A stretch of 64,000 nt of DNA, from assembly GCF_037975245.1 (NCBI RefSeq), contig NC_092570.1, forward strand, positions 2,125,501 through 2,189,500. Reading direction: 5' to 3'. Of the stretch, positions 13,801 to 25,349 are shown in pieces. The position numbers were made by a program, and so were the translations under genes. The notes below the pieces were generated by a model. It worked only from the letters and a program-made list of their open reading frames with translations, ran no database searches and was not told the DNA's origin. This stretch comes from Apostichopus japonicus. Taxonomy: Eukaryota > Echinodermata > Holothuroidea > Aspidochirotida > Stichopodidae. The number at the start of each line of letters is the position of its first letter. Positions within the stretch are counted from its first letter, which is position 1.

Positions 13801-15160
13801 CTTTTAAACTGATGGACCCTTCTGAATGATGATCTGTTTCGAATAAAAATCAAATGTTATGAAAAAAATATGCTGGAAAAAAAAGGAAATAATTGTCTCA
13901 GTAATGTTCAAGTTTCATAAAGCATTTCACTCCTGTAAACATTTAGAATTGTCCGTTTTCACCCACGTAAACTTTCAGGGATAATTCTCTGAAGGGTATC
14001 GTAACCTTGAGCAGCAATCTCACCAGACACTGTTAAGTATGGGAGGGGCATCAAGAAAGATATGAGAGGCAAGGACATAAATGTCATTTGGGGTCACTAT
14101 ACTGGGAAACATATTTGGGGGCACTTCTCGTCCATGCCTGCATTCCATTTTTTTGTGTTTGTAATGCCACCACTGAACCTCCAAGACCTTGAATATACTG
14201 TGCCACAGTATTAATTCCCATACCATCCAAGCCATACAGCCCATACTCAACAGGAATTGCATTGCTACAGCTTTCTTGACGTGCATACGCTAGTGTAGAT
14301 GTATCTCACACTATACACAATTGGATGCTGTAGTAACATTATTTGTACGTAAAGCTCACACAAACCAAAGAGAAAATTTAATTACTGAAAAACTGAGTCA
14401 TTCAACTTTCTCTGTCTCTATCTGTTCCTCATATCGTCTTAATCTCTGTTCCCCTCTCATCTCGATCCATTTTGAGCAAATCCATTTTCGCAGGTGTCGC
14501 TAATTATGACCTTGAGAGTTAACCACAACAAAAGTTCATGCAAGCAGTAGAGTGGTGCAATATTATTATTAAAGTAGATTATGGACAAAAAATGCACAAA
14601 TCAGTTGTCCTATGACAGCTCTCTGTTATTTACCAACTTGGAGGGATTTAAAGACGAAGGTAAGAACTTTACGAGAGGAATTTTCAAATTTAAGGATACA
14701 TCGATCGGGAGGGTAGAAAGCAATCGAGGGAGAAGGAAATATTGTAAATAATGAATCAAACAATGTAGCCAGTTGGGATAAAGAGTTAAAGCTAATACCA
14801 CTCCCCACTGCCTTCTCATATCATGCTTCCAAGCACTCCTACTGACAGTATGAACAGTTCTTAAACAGGATATATGTCCACCACACTGCTCAAACTGTCA
14901 GCACAAATTTAAGTGCTTTGATGCACAACATGAATGCACAGTATATATTTAAACAATTGTCCCAACTGGGTGAATAATGTTTTTTCACAGCAATAACGTG
15001 CAAATATTGTATATTTCATATTATTAATGTAATTAATGATGCCTATTATTGGATTTGTATGTGTAAATATCACTTCATTGGATAAATAGCAGATATATGT
15101 TATACCCAGGACTACCTCATAGAAAGTGGCATATAAACAAAATTCTGCCTATAGCGTGTG
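10866..15160. other. AT-rich non-coding DNA
   Basis: It holds a C-rich run (12062-12081, including 15 consecutive C) and otherwise no recognisable gene, RNA or repeat family apart from the DR1 motif near 10.95 kb. Open frames of up to about 116 codons here have no family resemblance. Confidence 0.5.
10945..10957 (-). promoter_or_regulatory. Perfect DR1 nuclear-receptor element
   Basis: TGACCTTTGACCT on the plus strand reads AGGTCAAAGGTCA on the minus strand, two perfect half-sites spaced by one base. This is the consensus bound by RXR heterodimers, HNF4 or COUP-TF. It lies in non-coding DNA with no nearby gene, so function is unproven. Confidence 0.45.
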
Positions 15161-15428
15161 TGCTAAGAAAAGGCGGGAACTAACGAAGCAGTTCAGGGAA
15201 ATGCTACCCCCGTAACGCTAACGAAGGGAACCAAGGGCGGGAGTTGCTCTAAACCAAACAGTCCCTAAAATCCCGCACTTAAAACAAGAAAAGGATTTTA
15301 TCAGGCTGTTGAGAGACTGTAAACTCCTTAATAATTCAAAGGAAGAAAACTTCTAAATCCTCAGTTCCCAAAGAGGGGCGAAATCCGAAGGCAGAAAATC
15401 CACTCAAAAATCACGTGTAGATACTTTG
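15161..15428. other. GC-richer island, possible transposon remnant
   Basis: Base composition rises clearly compared with both sides (GGCGGGAACTAACGAAGCAG, CCCCCGTAACGCTAACG, AAGAGGGGCGAAATCCGAAG). No coding frame, terminal repeats or tRNA-like boxes were found. It directly abuts a family A repeat on its right. Confidence 0.35.
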
Positions 15429-15577
15429 AATGGTAGAATGAGAAGGAAGGTCAATATCTGGAGGGACCGGTCATAGAGGGCGCACAATGTTAAAAAGTTA
15501 CCAGGACACTCTATACATGGTAGAACGTGGTGCTAAGGTTGTGAGGAGACAGGTTACAAGCGAGGAGCGAAGTAAAT
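15429..15577 (+). repeat. Short dispersed repeat family A, copy 2
   Basis: Same block order as the copy at 1118-1264: ATGGTAGAATGAGAAGGA, GGACCGGTCATAGAGGG, GTGCTAAGGTTGTGAGGAGA, then GCGAGGAGCGAAGTAAAT. A small insertion interrupts CAGGTAAGCG (CAGGTTACAAGCG). Confidence 0.88.
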
Positions 15578-15804
15578 CCATGAAATAGCATCGCAGCCAT
15601 CAATCAGGCTCTCTATCCACACTCAAGATCAACAAAGGCGTTGTCATACTGGTCCTATCTAGTTCAGCGGACCTTATCATGAACACTGTTTGTCCCATAC
15701 ATGTATGTACTTGAGTTCTTTATGGGAGCTGTTCATCAAAGGTATACATATACAACACAACTAAAAATATCATATTCCTGAACTTAAAAGTTGAGGGAAA
15801 CCTC

Positions 15805-15977
15805 TGGGCTTTTATGCACAAGTGGCTTGAACTACAGTACCTCTCAATCATAAGGTCCCGAGTTTGAGTCACTCCAAGATTAATGTATGTCGTCCAGTTA
15901 CAGAGTTGTTGAAGCCAATGATGGCTTCTTCGGCGAGTTCCTGCTTGCAGGAGGATCTAAAATGCATACATACATAC
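15805..15977 (+). mobile_element. tRNA-derived SINE, copy 1
   Basis: The head has degenerate pol III boxes (AGTGGCTTGAACT, and GAGTTTGAGTCAC as box B). The body ends with GAGTTCCTGCTTGCAGGAGG and ATCTAAAATGCATAC, followed by a CATA microsatellite tail. A second copy lies inverted at 29896-30105. Relative to that copy, this one lacks about 60 bp in the middle of the body. Confidence 0.8.
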
Positions 15978-17255
15978 AACTACACAGTATAAGGAATATG
16001 AAACTGGATTCACATATATACAACTCTACATGGTACATTAAAAATGTGCTCCATACATAACATCTGACATTTCTTGGGTAGTGTTTTAATAAATTGAAAA
16101 CCAAGAGTCATCATTCATCTTTCGTATTTTTATTCCTCCTGTCCTTAATTCCCTTTTTAATTTTTTTTTTTTCTTAATCACACCACAGATTTACATATAT
16201 TGACTAGACATAACAGTGTCAAAGTCATGAATACATGTTGTAAAAGTGCAACATCCATGCAGCCCTATATAGAGTTTGCAACCAGCTTCTGTGTCAGCTG
16301 CATGGGTTAACAGAGAAAGGTTTAAATTATTCAACTTCCTAGGGAATTTTCCTTTTTATTTCTAGTTTCTCTTCCTTCTTATTCATTGTTACTTTTTGTT
16401 TTTATCTCTTGTCTCTTTCATTCTTGGTCCAAGACACTTTGTCTCTGCATCTGTCTAGAAAAAAAAACAGTAATATTGCAATTTATTCAGCCATCTCAGT
16501 TGCAGGAGATGGATAAATGAGTTTTTTAACCTAAGCTAAAAAACAGTATCTGCAACATTTCTGGCTTATTATAATAAGAAATTAAATAAGAAATAAGAAA
16601 AATAAATAAATTATAAGAAAATATAAACCCACAGAACGAAGATGCTTAATTTAAGAAAGAGTACAAGAAGGTCAATTTGCCCTTTATTCCATTTTCAACG
16701 TGAAGATCCCAGTTTTGGAGGTTTCTTCTTACTTGAAAGTGTTTGTCAAAGAGACACAACAATGAAAGATTATCCATATGAACCTAAAGAACAAAGATGC
16801 TCGATTAAGCAAGAGTACCAAAAGGTCAATTTGCACGTTGTTCCACTTTCAAACCTGAAGATACCAGTTTGTCAAAGGACACAAAACTAAAAGAATATCG
16901 ATATGAAAGGCAATAATCTGTTTAAAAGCTGGAGTCAGAAGAGAATCAGATGTTTCTTTTTGTTGGCTGTATCATGGCAATAAGTTCCTCATTTTCCTGT
17001 TTTATTAGCAAAACTTAGAAAATTAGGTCATTTTTTTTAAAACCTTTTATCGGCCAAAGAGGAGATCTGATCAATTATATGTACTTGGTTACTTGCATAA
17101 TACTTCCCTCCTCCTCACCTCACCCCTCCTAAGCCATAAAATTCCATTTTTTGTTGGGAAAAAACTATTGCAACTTTGTTGTTTAACTGTTGTCAATAAC
17201 TAGCTACGTAAAGACTGCCAAATAGTCGTAAAAATATAGATCTCTTGGGTTAAAT
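15978..17255. other. Non-coding DNA; contains a diverged tandem duplication
   Basis: Apart from a T-rich stretch at 16155-16173 and the duplicated segment at 16629-16912, nothing was recognised. Confidence 0.5.
16629..16912. repeat. Diverged tandem duplication (two units of about 150 and 127 bp)
   Basis: Unit 1 (about 16629-16783) and unit 2 (about 16786-16912) share ordered blocks: AGAAC(G/A)AAGATGCT, AAGAGTAC(A/C)A, AGGTCAATTTGC, ATTCCA/GTTCCA, GTTTGTCAAAG, GACACAA and the end AT(C)(C/G)ATATGAA. Unit 1 has extra sequence in its middle. An open frame crosses both units (16642-16890) but no protein family is recognised. Confidence 0.8.
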
Positions 17256-18306
17256 AGGTGCGACCGATTTTTACACCGGGTATTGGGTACAAATAAGTTA
17301 TTGTACTATATGAATAAAGTCGAATCACCGCTCTGCAATTTTTGCCATATTGAGACAGAGAGCGTGGAACACCTGTTTTGGAGTTGCCATATTACATCTA
17401 GTTTTTTGCTAGATGCAGAACAGTTATTCTTCGGACGACAATTTATTTTGACAAATCGTGATTTCTTTTTTGGTTATAATTTGGTCCTGGACCACCCTAT
17501 GAACTTCTTCATTTTGCATTGTAAATATTATCTGTATATCTGTAAGCAGAATGAAACTCTTCCTTCAGTTAATGACTTTTATTATAGAATGAAGTTTGTT
17601 ATGAAGGTGGAGTCTTGTATAAATTCGAAAAATGGTTGTACAAAGAATGCGAAGACAAGATTCAGTATGTTGAAAGATCTGTTTAAACATATCCCCGCAA
17701 TATTAGGGAACTGATATTTTACATATAAATATGCTAGATATGCTACTAATATGTCCACTTTTAGAATATCTGTTTAACACAAGTTACATTTTGCTTATTA
17801 TTTGATTATAATTGTATTTATGTATAACCTATGTTATCTATTAATACTAATAGTTATAATATTAATAATAATAAAAATTATAAACATTTAATAATTATAA
17901 TAAAAATTTTAATAAAAATAATAATATTAATTATTATAATAATATGTAACATATTAATATTTGTGTATGCATGTATATATATACATATATTTGAATGTAT
18001 ATATATTTAGGTATGAATGTACATATATGTGTATATCTATGTAATTATGTATGTGTACTGGTATTTATATGTTCACATATATTTATAAGAGAAGCGAGGG
18101 GGGAAAATACTCAGTTCGGAAACATTTTTCTCATTTTGTAAACAGTTCCTTTGTAACATTGAGCTGACATAACATTGTAGTAATCAGAATTGTAAATAAT
18201 GTAAAAATTGTAATTGTAATAATAATTTAAACATGTGTGTACCATATGTTATGATACTTTTGAATAAATGAGATGGAAAAAAAAAAAAAAAAAAAAGGTG
18301 CGACCG
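17256..18306 (+). mobile_element. 5'-truncated non-LTR retrotransposon (LINE) with poly(A) and target-site duplication
   Basis: The insertion is bounded by an 11-bp direct repeat AGGTGCGACCG at 17256-17266 and 18296-18306. It carries the last part of a LINE ORF2, an AT-rich 3' UTR, AATAAA near 18263 and a 20-base A run (18277-18296). This is the standard product of target-primed reverse transcription with severe 5' truncation. The long AT-rich stretch 17720-18110 belongs to its 3' UTR or an expanded simple repeat within it. Confidence 0.9.
17283..17714 (+). pseudogene. LINE ORF2 C-terminal fragment (zinc-binding region of reverse transcriptase)
   Basis: The open frame reads GTNKLLYYMNKVESPLCNFC, then HIETESVEHLFWSC, the C-x2-C...E-x2-EHLFW-x-C signature of the RT-associated zinc-binding region. 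An acidic and basic tail follows to the TGA at about 17714. The frame extends upstream to the target-site duplication (FLHRVLGTNK pattern), so the missing N-terminal part reflects 5' truncation. Reverse transcriptase and endonuclease domains are absent and it cannot be autonomous. Confidence 0.88.
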
Positions 18307-21229
18307 TGCGAGGGTATCATGGGTACAAATAATTGCTCCCAAATATGCTAGAGAGCAAGATAATGGTCACCTTAACTACAATTTCAACAAGCTTCTTTTT
18401 TACACTGCTTGGAAATTATTTATTCATCCTGTGATTTTGAATTATCTATTTTAATACTCCTTTCATGTCTGGGAATAATTTGGAGGACCGAAGCCTCTAG
18501 GAAAGTACTTCTGAAAACTTCCTAAAATGTTCGTTATGCTCAAAATAGAGCCAATGTAATGATGACCTTTAACTTTTAACTCAAAGTACAAATGTAATAT
18601 AATATCCCTTGAAGATGTGTCGTATGACTTTATATCAACCCTATTCATGGTGTGGACTTGACACTGGACATCCATCTCTTAAAATTTTCTGCTAAATGAA
18701 AAAAAAAAGAGGACAGCAATAATTTAGGAGTTTCGATCACCCTAGAAGACAAAGTCATCTAACACAATATGATTGTAAGTATATATCTAATACTTAATGT
18801 CCCATTACCCTACATCTTAGTCATGTTTATGGCCTACATATAGTAATAGTAAACCATTAAAGTTCTAGACAACCTTAACTTGCTGCAAGACTGATTTATT
18901 AGAACCAATGATGAATGTAATATCCGCCTGCCTTGGTCTTAAACTCAGGTTTCAATCGTTCTATTGCAATGTTTTTTTTTTCTTTCATCCATGGAAGAGA
19001 ACCAACCCCCCAATAGCAGAATGATAATTGCGACATGACTGCAATTCACAAATATATGTATCCAGTATGTAAATAGGACTACATGTGTGCTCCTAACACA
19101 CACTGATGTATGTATACATATCAGAAGGAAATAAGCTGAAAAATCATTAGTTATAGCCGCTAAAACCACTGGTATTTTGTCAAAAGTGCTTTCCCAAAGG
19201 GTTTATTTTCCTTTTTGATTTATTCCCAGTCATAGATGAGAGTTACAATAGAAAATAAAATTTCATTTTGAGTTTATTATGATGCTGGAAGTACTGTTGG
19301 GAAAAGAAAAGAATAGAAGGTAATTAGTCTCATTTGGACATGTTACTATGTCTTTTCTCAACTGATAAATATACTATATTTATTGTGTCAGGTTATAACT
19401 TGTAAAATACCGACCTTCTGTAGAATCATTTATCAGTTAAGAGAAAATTTATATAATTCTAGTTACAGTGCATATGATTGTGATGTAATACATAACACAG
19501 TAAAACTTGCTCTTCTGCAATAACTCTAATTTTGTATAGTCATAAATGTTTGGTACAAATATGAGATGGTCAACAAAATGAAAGAAAGATACTCTACAGC
19601 TACAACTCTTGTTAAAATATGAGAGTAGCTAGCTTACTTAGTTGACTTAATTAGCTCATTTTGGACCATATTACAGATGACTCTGTTAATGTTGATGTTG
19701 TTAATGTTGATGTTGATGACTGTTATTGTTGATGTCTTTGTGCCTTTGTGATGTCTTTGTGATGTAACACCATTTAAGCTGTGATGGAACTTTCAAGAAA
19801 ACAAAATTATAAGTTGGTATTAGGTCACCATAGACAGACCTAGCCACTTGCTAAAAAAAAAAAAAGCCAATCTGCTGGCTAAAATCCTCCCTCTGAAATT
19901 CCTTTTGAAATACTACTACCTCCTAAGCTACAATTGTTTTCTTCTTATGAGGTATTAACTCAACTGATTCAACTAGGTACCACAGAAAAAAAGGAAGAAA
20001 AATGATAACTGATATTATAATATATATTGCTTCATTTCACTAAAAATCACTGCTCATTTAGGTTGCAATATGTGATTAACTGCAATGTAAAGACATTGTT
20101 AAGGAAAAGAGCCGCTTTATTTGGTACGATGATCAAATGAATCCAAGCATATGTCTGAAATTGCTTGCTAATTTAAATGCTTATTGGTTGAAGGCTAGAA
20201 CCTGGCAGCTGTAGGTACTGGAAGCCTCACTCAAATCACACAATACACTGTGAACTAAAGCTTACTGGTAATGGTAAACTTTGTAACATTACATTTACTA
20301 TATATCTTTACACACTGCACACCTTAAGTAACATCATATTGTAGATAAATGCAGTCATGACTATGTTCCTGTGGGCTATTTTTAAGCTACATGCATTTTG
20401 TTCTAATCTTCTAAAACACTGTGACTATTTTTTACAATGTACTGTATCTGCCTTACTATGTTGTTGATATTAAAACCATTTGACTTGCCATTAGCAGCCT
20501 GCATGCAAGTATATATGTATAGCTTAGCTAGCTATAACAGACTGAGCTTTGGCTAATTGTACGGCCAATTTTCCCTACAGTCTGTTATGACTATTAGTGG
20601 TAATGTAGCATTAATGCTTTGTGCCGTATTGTTTGGGTGTTACTAATGTAGCCACCATTATGTGAGTCACTCTGCAATGATACACTGGTTATCTACCAGA
20701 CATAATTTATATACATTCACCCTCTGGATTGTGCATAAAACACCAACAGATGGAGTCATAAATGAAACAACTCATGCAAAACATAAATGACCTATCATGG
20801 ATTCTTCTTTTTTTTTGTCTTTGGTCTTCATATATCATCTGACTTGATGTGATTCTCATTTCCTCTTACTTTTTTCCCTTTTTTTATCATTCATTTATTT
20901 CTTTTATTTTTTTCCTTCTGTAGATGGAACTACAAACCTACTGTAGAAGGCTCGACTACTACCCACAGAGGCTATGTAAATTATAGCACTGAGGTGAAGC
21001 ATAGTACCTTCAGTGTCATGTACTTGTATCTAGACATAAAGAAGCTAGAGACTTGCATTATGCACATACATTAAAACCATATCAACATCTAATTCAAAGC
21101 ATTTTGCATTAGTCCATGTTCTGGAAAGCATTATGGAGTAGAACTGTAAGAAAATCTTAGTTTCAGAATTGTAGATTCACAAGGAAAAGGACTATAACTT
21201 GAAGGGAGATTACAGTGTCAATCAGTCTA
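18307..21229. other. AT-rich non-coding DNA
   Basis: It includes a low-complexity (TTGATG/TTAATG)-rich stretch at 19686-19760, followed by repeated GATGTCTTTGTG, and T-rich tracts near 20800-20920. No gene was recognised. Confidence 0.5.
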
Positions 21230-21537
21230 GCTCCCCTCCCCCTCTCCCTTCCCTCTCCCCACCCTTCCCTCTCCCCTCCCCTCCCTTCCCTCTTCCCTCC
21301 CTTTCCTCTCTCCTCACTTCCCTTCCCTCTCCCTTCCCTTCCTTTCCCTCTTCCCTCCCTTTCCTCTCCTCTCCTCTCTCATCCCCTTCCCTTTCATCTC
21401 TCCTCCCTTCCCTCTCCCCTCCCCTCTCCTCCCTTCCTCTCCTCTCCCTTCCCTCTCCCTTCCCTTCCCTCTCCCCTCCCTTTTGTCTTCCCTCCCTTCC
21501 CTCTCTCCTCCTCTCCTCTCCCCCCCCCACTCCACTC
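21230..21537 (+). repeat. 310-bp polypyrimidine tract (CCCTCTCCCTTCC-like)
   Basis: Nearly pure C/T on the plus strand for about 300 bases, built from irregular CCCTCTCC, CTTCCCT and CTCCTC units, ending in a C run. The long frames open in both strands are artefacts of this composition. Confidence 0.97.
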
Positions 21538-22113
21538 CTCATCACTGCACTTTTCTATCAGCAGGCTGTCTTTACGTAAAGCAGCTAGATAATACCGTCC
21601 TTTTGTCATGCAATACAGATTGTATCATATAGGTGATAAACAATTTCTTGAGATGACAATTATTTTAATGCATTTTCTTTTGACTGTATATACACCCATA
21701 GATATCCAAGCGGACTATGCAGGCTAATAGCAGCTCTACTGTGTTATTCTATGTGTCATTACAGCAACGCACACTAGAGTATAACATGCTAAACCATTTG
21801 TTGATTAGAAATGATAAATTTAATATTTTTCCTTCATACTTAATGCACGGATCTACAAGCTGACTGTTTGATGGGTATCATCAGCCATGTAGTAGTGAAT
21901 GATATAGTCTTTACAGCAATGCACACTGTATCATGAATGCGCTGCCGTTATTATACAGTTAGAATGATAGCTTTATCTCCATGTCCTACTTATATACAAT
22001 GCGTGTCCTATAAACAACGCAGACCACAAAGAAGTGCACTACAATGCTTAAGACCATTTTGTGATCAATTAATCCACAAACTGATATTCAAAAAGAAGTT
22101 AATTTTAAACAGT
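21538..22113. other. Non-coding DNA
   Basis: No gene was recognised. Short similarities (ACAGCAA(C/T)GCACACT at 21762 and 21912) hint at a further diverged relative of the duplicated sequence to the right. Confidence 0.4.
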
Positions 22114-22514
22114 CATTCCGTTCTTGGCGTAACAAAGTAAGATTCAAGCAACAGATATACTAGAGGGTACGACACTTATGTAAAACAGCAACCAATAGCA
22201 GAATGACATTTGTGCAAGTCCTATTATACAGTTCTGTGTATGTATGCTATGCCAACTACAACATTTGTTTGCGGAGTAATATTTGAACAATTTCAACAAT
22301 CTGATACGGAAAATTCCATTCTTGACGTAACAAAGTAAGCATCAAGCAACAGTTATACTACAGGCTACGACACCTACAATAAACAGCAACCAATAGCAGA
22401 ATGACATTTGTGCAAGTCCTATTATACAGTACTGTGTACATGCATATATATATACAACTACAACATTTGTCTGCGGAGTAATATTTGAACAATTTCAACA
22501 ATCTGATACGAAAA
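22114..22514. repeat. Tandem duplication of a 200-bp unit
   Basis: Units 22114-22312 and 22314-22514 share long identical blocks: GTAACAAAGTAAG, AGCAACCAATAGCAGAATGA, CATTTGTGCAAGTCCTATTA, and GCGGAGTAATATTTGAACAA continuing to CTGATACG. The main difference is an expanded TATATATA in the second unit. It is non-coding. Confidence 0.95.
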
Positions 22515-23177
22515 AAAAAAATTGAGGTATTTTACAATCACGTCGGCTAAACTGAGTTTAAGCTTTGAGCGTCAGTAAAACTGAGTCCTAATCTCCCAAA
22601 TGGACTAAACTGGACTAATTCCTTCTCTTCTTCTCTAAAAACTAGTATTTAATAGCTTGAACTTTCAAGGTCTGCAAATCTGCAGTCATTGTACTATAAA
22701 CACCGTGAAGACCTAATAGAAAAATGAAAATTTTGACAAGACAGTTGATGGCCTGCCTTGCATATAATTTCCGAGTTATGCCAAGCAGAAGGTAAACATG
22801 AGCTGGAACTGAGGATTATAAACCATCCGGGTGGTGATGTTGTGCCTTCAGCACATGCCAGATAGCCCCCCCCCCTCCCCCACATTCATAAAAAGTACAT
22901 AATATAAAATCAAAAAGTTTTTGTAGCATTCGTATTTCAAGGAATGTTATAGAGATCTAGATACAGTAAATTTGAGACAGCTTGTAAAGAAAAAAAAATA
23001 TTCGCTTCACCCGGATAGATACAGCTGCATGGCCAATGTTTTAACCCTAATTGTTACTTTGTTACTATGTCTACAGGGATGGGGAGATGACAATCGATAT
23101 AGAAACCGCACATGCCACACATTTTACTTGTTACCCAAAAACTTAATACTAGGTTGGGTACTTAATACCGGCGATGA

Positions 23178-23282
23178 TGCTTACCTGTCTCCATTTGAAT
23201 GGAATGGTAACCTTTTCAGACTGTGCACCCTCTCTATGACCGGACCCCTCCAGTCAATACCCATCATTCTCATTCTACCACC
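23178..23282 (-). repeat. Short dispersed repeat family A, inverted copy 3 (internally shortened)
   Basis: Read on the minus strand: GGTAGAATGAGAATGATGGG, a GACTGGAGGGGTCCGGTCATAG-like segment (split here for length), GGTGCACAG, GGTTACCATTCCA, then GGAGACAGGTAAGC. The second GGTAGAA block and the terminal GAGGAGCGAAGTAAAT are missing. A detached tail lies nearby in the opposite orientation. Confidence 0.82.
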
Positions 23283-23432
23283 CAAAGTGTCTAGACGTCC
23301 GTTTTGGGAATTTTATTCTATCTCCAATTTGTTTCAATCTGTGTGTTATTAGACCATTTTCACCTTATTGGAATAAGGACCGTATTCTGAGAAGGTCCGT
23401 GTGCAACACGATAGTATCCGTTTCATGTTTGA

Positions 23433-23456
23433 AGGTAAGCGAGGAGCGAAGTAAAT
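23433..23456 (+). repeat. Detached family A tail
   Basis: Only the terminal block (AGGTAAGCGAGGAGCGAAGT followed by AAAT) is present, 150 bp from, and inverted relative to, the copy at 23178-23282. Together they look like a rearranged or inverted element. Confidence 0.8.
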
Positions 23457-25261
23457 ATATGGCATCAGCCTTGTATTAGCTTTGAGTGGAAGTGTTTATA
23501 CTCAGGCATCCTGTTTAGAATATTGTACACTTTGATCTTTCCTCCTATGTTCTGTTATTAATATATATCCTTTCAAAACCATGCAGAAATGAAGCAATAA
23601 TTAAAAATTCCCTATTTGGTTTAAACACTAGACCATTCTTTATAACTGATCAATAAGAGTTTAGCCTTGGAAAAGTTCATCAGTGCCATCCTTATGTACC
23701 CCTCTTGTACCCCTTGCTATAAATTCTTAGCTTAACCACTGTGTGTGGACTATTTCTTTTAGTACATGTGTATATGCTCAGATGATTTCATGGAATGATA
23801 ATACTTTTTCGTAAAAGCGTGTGACGAGATAGTGTAGGAGCTCAGCTTTTATTTTTGTATGCGCATTGCTAACATGCCGATCCTCATCTCGTTTATTGGT
23901 CATCAACATCCTTTACACTGACCTTCATGATCGGGTGCAATTAATCACAGACAGTCATAACTGTGGTCTGCAATGATATCTATACCGATAAATTAAGGCC
24001 GTAGAATGAAATATGAATCAGAGAACAATGCTCACATCTATAACACACGCCCGTCATCCAATGTACACAGATTAACATAGAGAAACCATTCATGTATATA
24101 TCCAGCGTTGGATTTACGGCAAAACGGAACAACGAACTTCCAAAAGAGAAAAAAGATGATGATCAAATTTAAAATCATGAATTTAGGCAATGGAAATACA
24201 ACAGATAATGCTCAGTATTATAACAAGCCCATTCAAAATACAAATTCTAAAGCATAGAAAAATACCATCCACATATACTCACATTCCCAAAATTGAACCC
24301 CCCCAAAGAAAAAAAAATTTGATACGAAAACAAATTGAACAGACTTCTACAAGTCTCACATTTCATCATTAGGTAGTTTGGAATAGTAATCAACGAATCA
24401 AAACATAACTGAAAAATTCTTTCAAATATATGTGATAGTCAGAACTGACTACATACAACATTGTTTCAATTATCTACATTCATGTAGATCTATGTAAATG
24501 TACTAGGCTTAATACATTTCAAACCATTGTAAATTATGCTAATTCCCAGCTTAGAGTCACACTTTACTTCAATGGTATGAATTTGTGTATTATGTTCAAC
24601 CGCACCAGAACTTTAGCAAAATAATAGCTATGCTTCTCTTATAATGATTGTTGCGATCATTAACATAAATTAAGAGTTGCATTTGTCAATGAATTTGCTA
24701 CAACTTAGTACATGACCAGTTCTATACTCCACTGTTAGGTGGAAAAATAGGGAAGATTGATATATAAATGGGAAAAAAAATTTACTAATTTTAATTTTTA
24801 ATAACATCACACTGGCAATGATGAAATAAGGCTTAAATATATATCAAATATATTAAATATATAAAATTTGAATTAATTTTGAGGGACACCAAACTACTCA
24901 AATTGGATATAGGACTGCACCATAAGTATATGTGATATACAACTCAAAACGATATTTAGCTACAATAATGACCTATTTAATACTCCACGAAGTAAAATAT
25001 GATTCAATCTATCAAATGAAAAAAATGGGAAGGCGAGGAGGGATCATCATTTCAGCATATTTACCTTAAAAATTGAAAGGACTTACAAAACTTATCTTAA
25101 AATGTAGCTTGGTCAATTTGACAATAAATTCCTGAGTTTTTGATTTGATTTATTTAATTTTCCACAGATAATCAAAAATATATGTGGAGGGAAGTCCTCT
25201 AAAAAGCCAATACAGGCTTAACAAGGTAAAAGACTCCCAAGGAAGAAAAAAAAAAAAAAAA

Positions 25262-25349
25262 AAGTTGAAGCTACATTAATGATTTAATATTCATGGACTA
25301 TTCCAAAGTTGAAGCTACATTAATGATTTAATATTCATGGACTATTCTT
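25262..25349. repeat. 44-bp tandem duplication, near-identical
   Basis: Two adjacent copies of a unit starting AAGTTGAAGCTACATTAATG and ending TATTCATGGACTATTC, preceded by a 20-base A run. They are identical over almost their full length, which indicates a recent event. Confidence 0.93.

Noticed and set aside
13479-13829. 116-codon plus-strand frame.
   Set aside because: No recognisable domain, alternative-start only, and typical of chance openness at this composition.
21199-21609. Long Ser/Pro/Leu-rich and Arg/Glu/Gly-rich open frames on both strands.
   Set aside because: They are a composition artefact of the polypyrimidine tract, which lacks stop codons in several frames.
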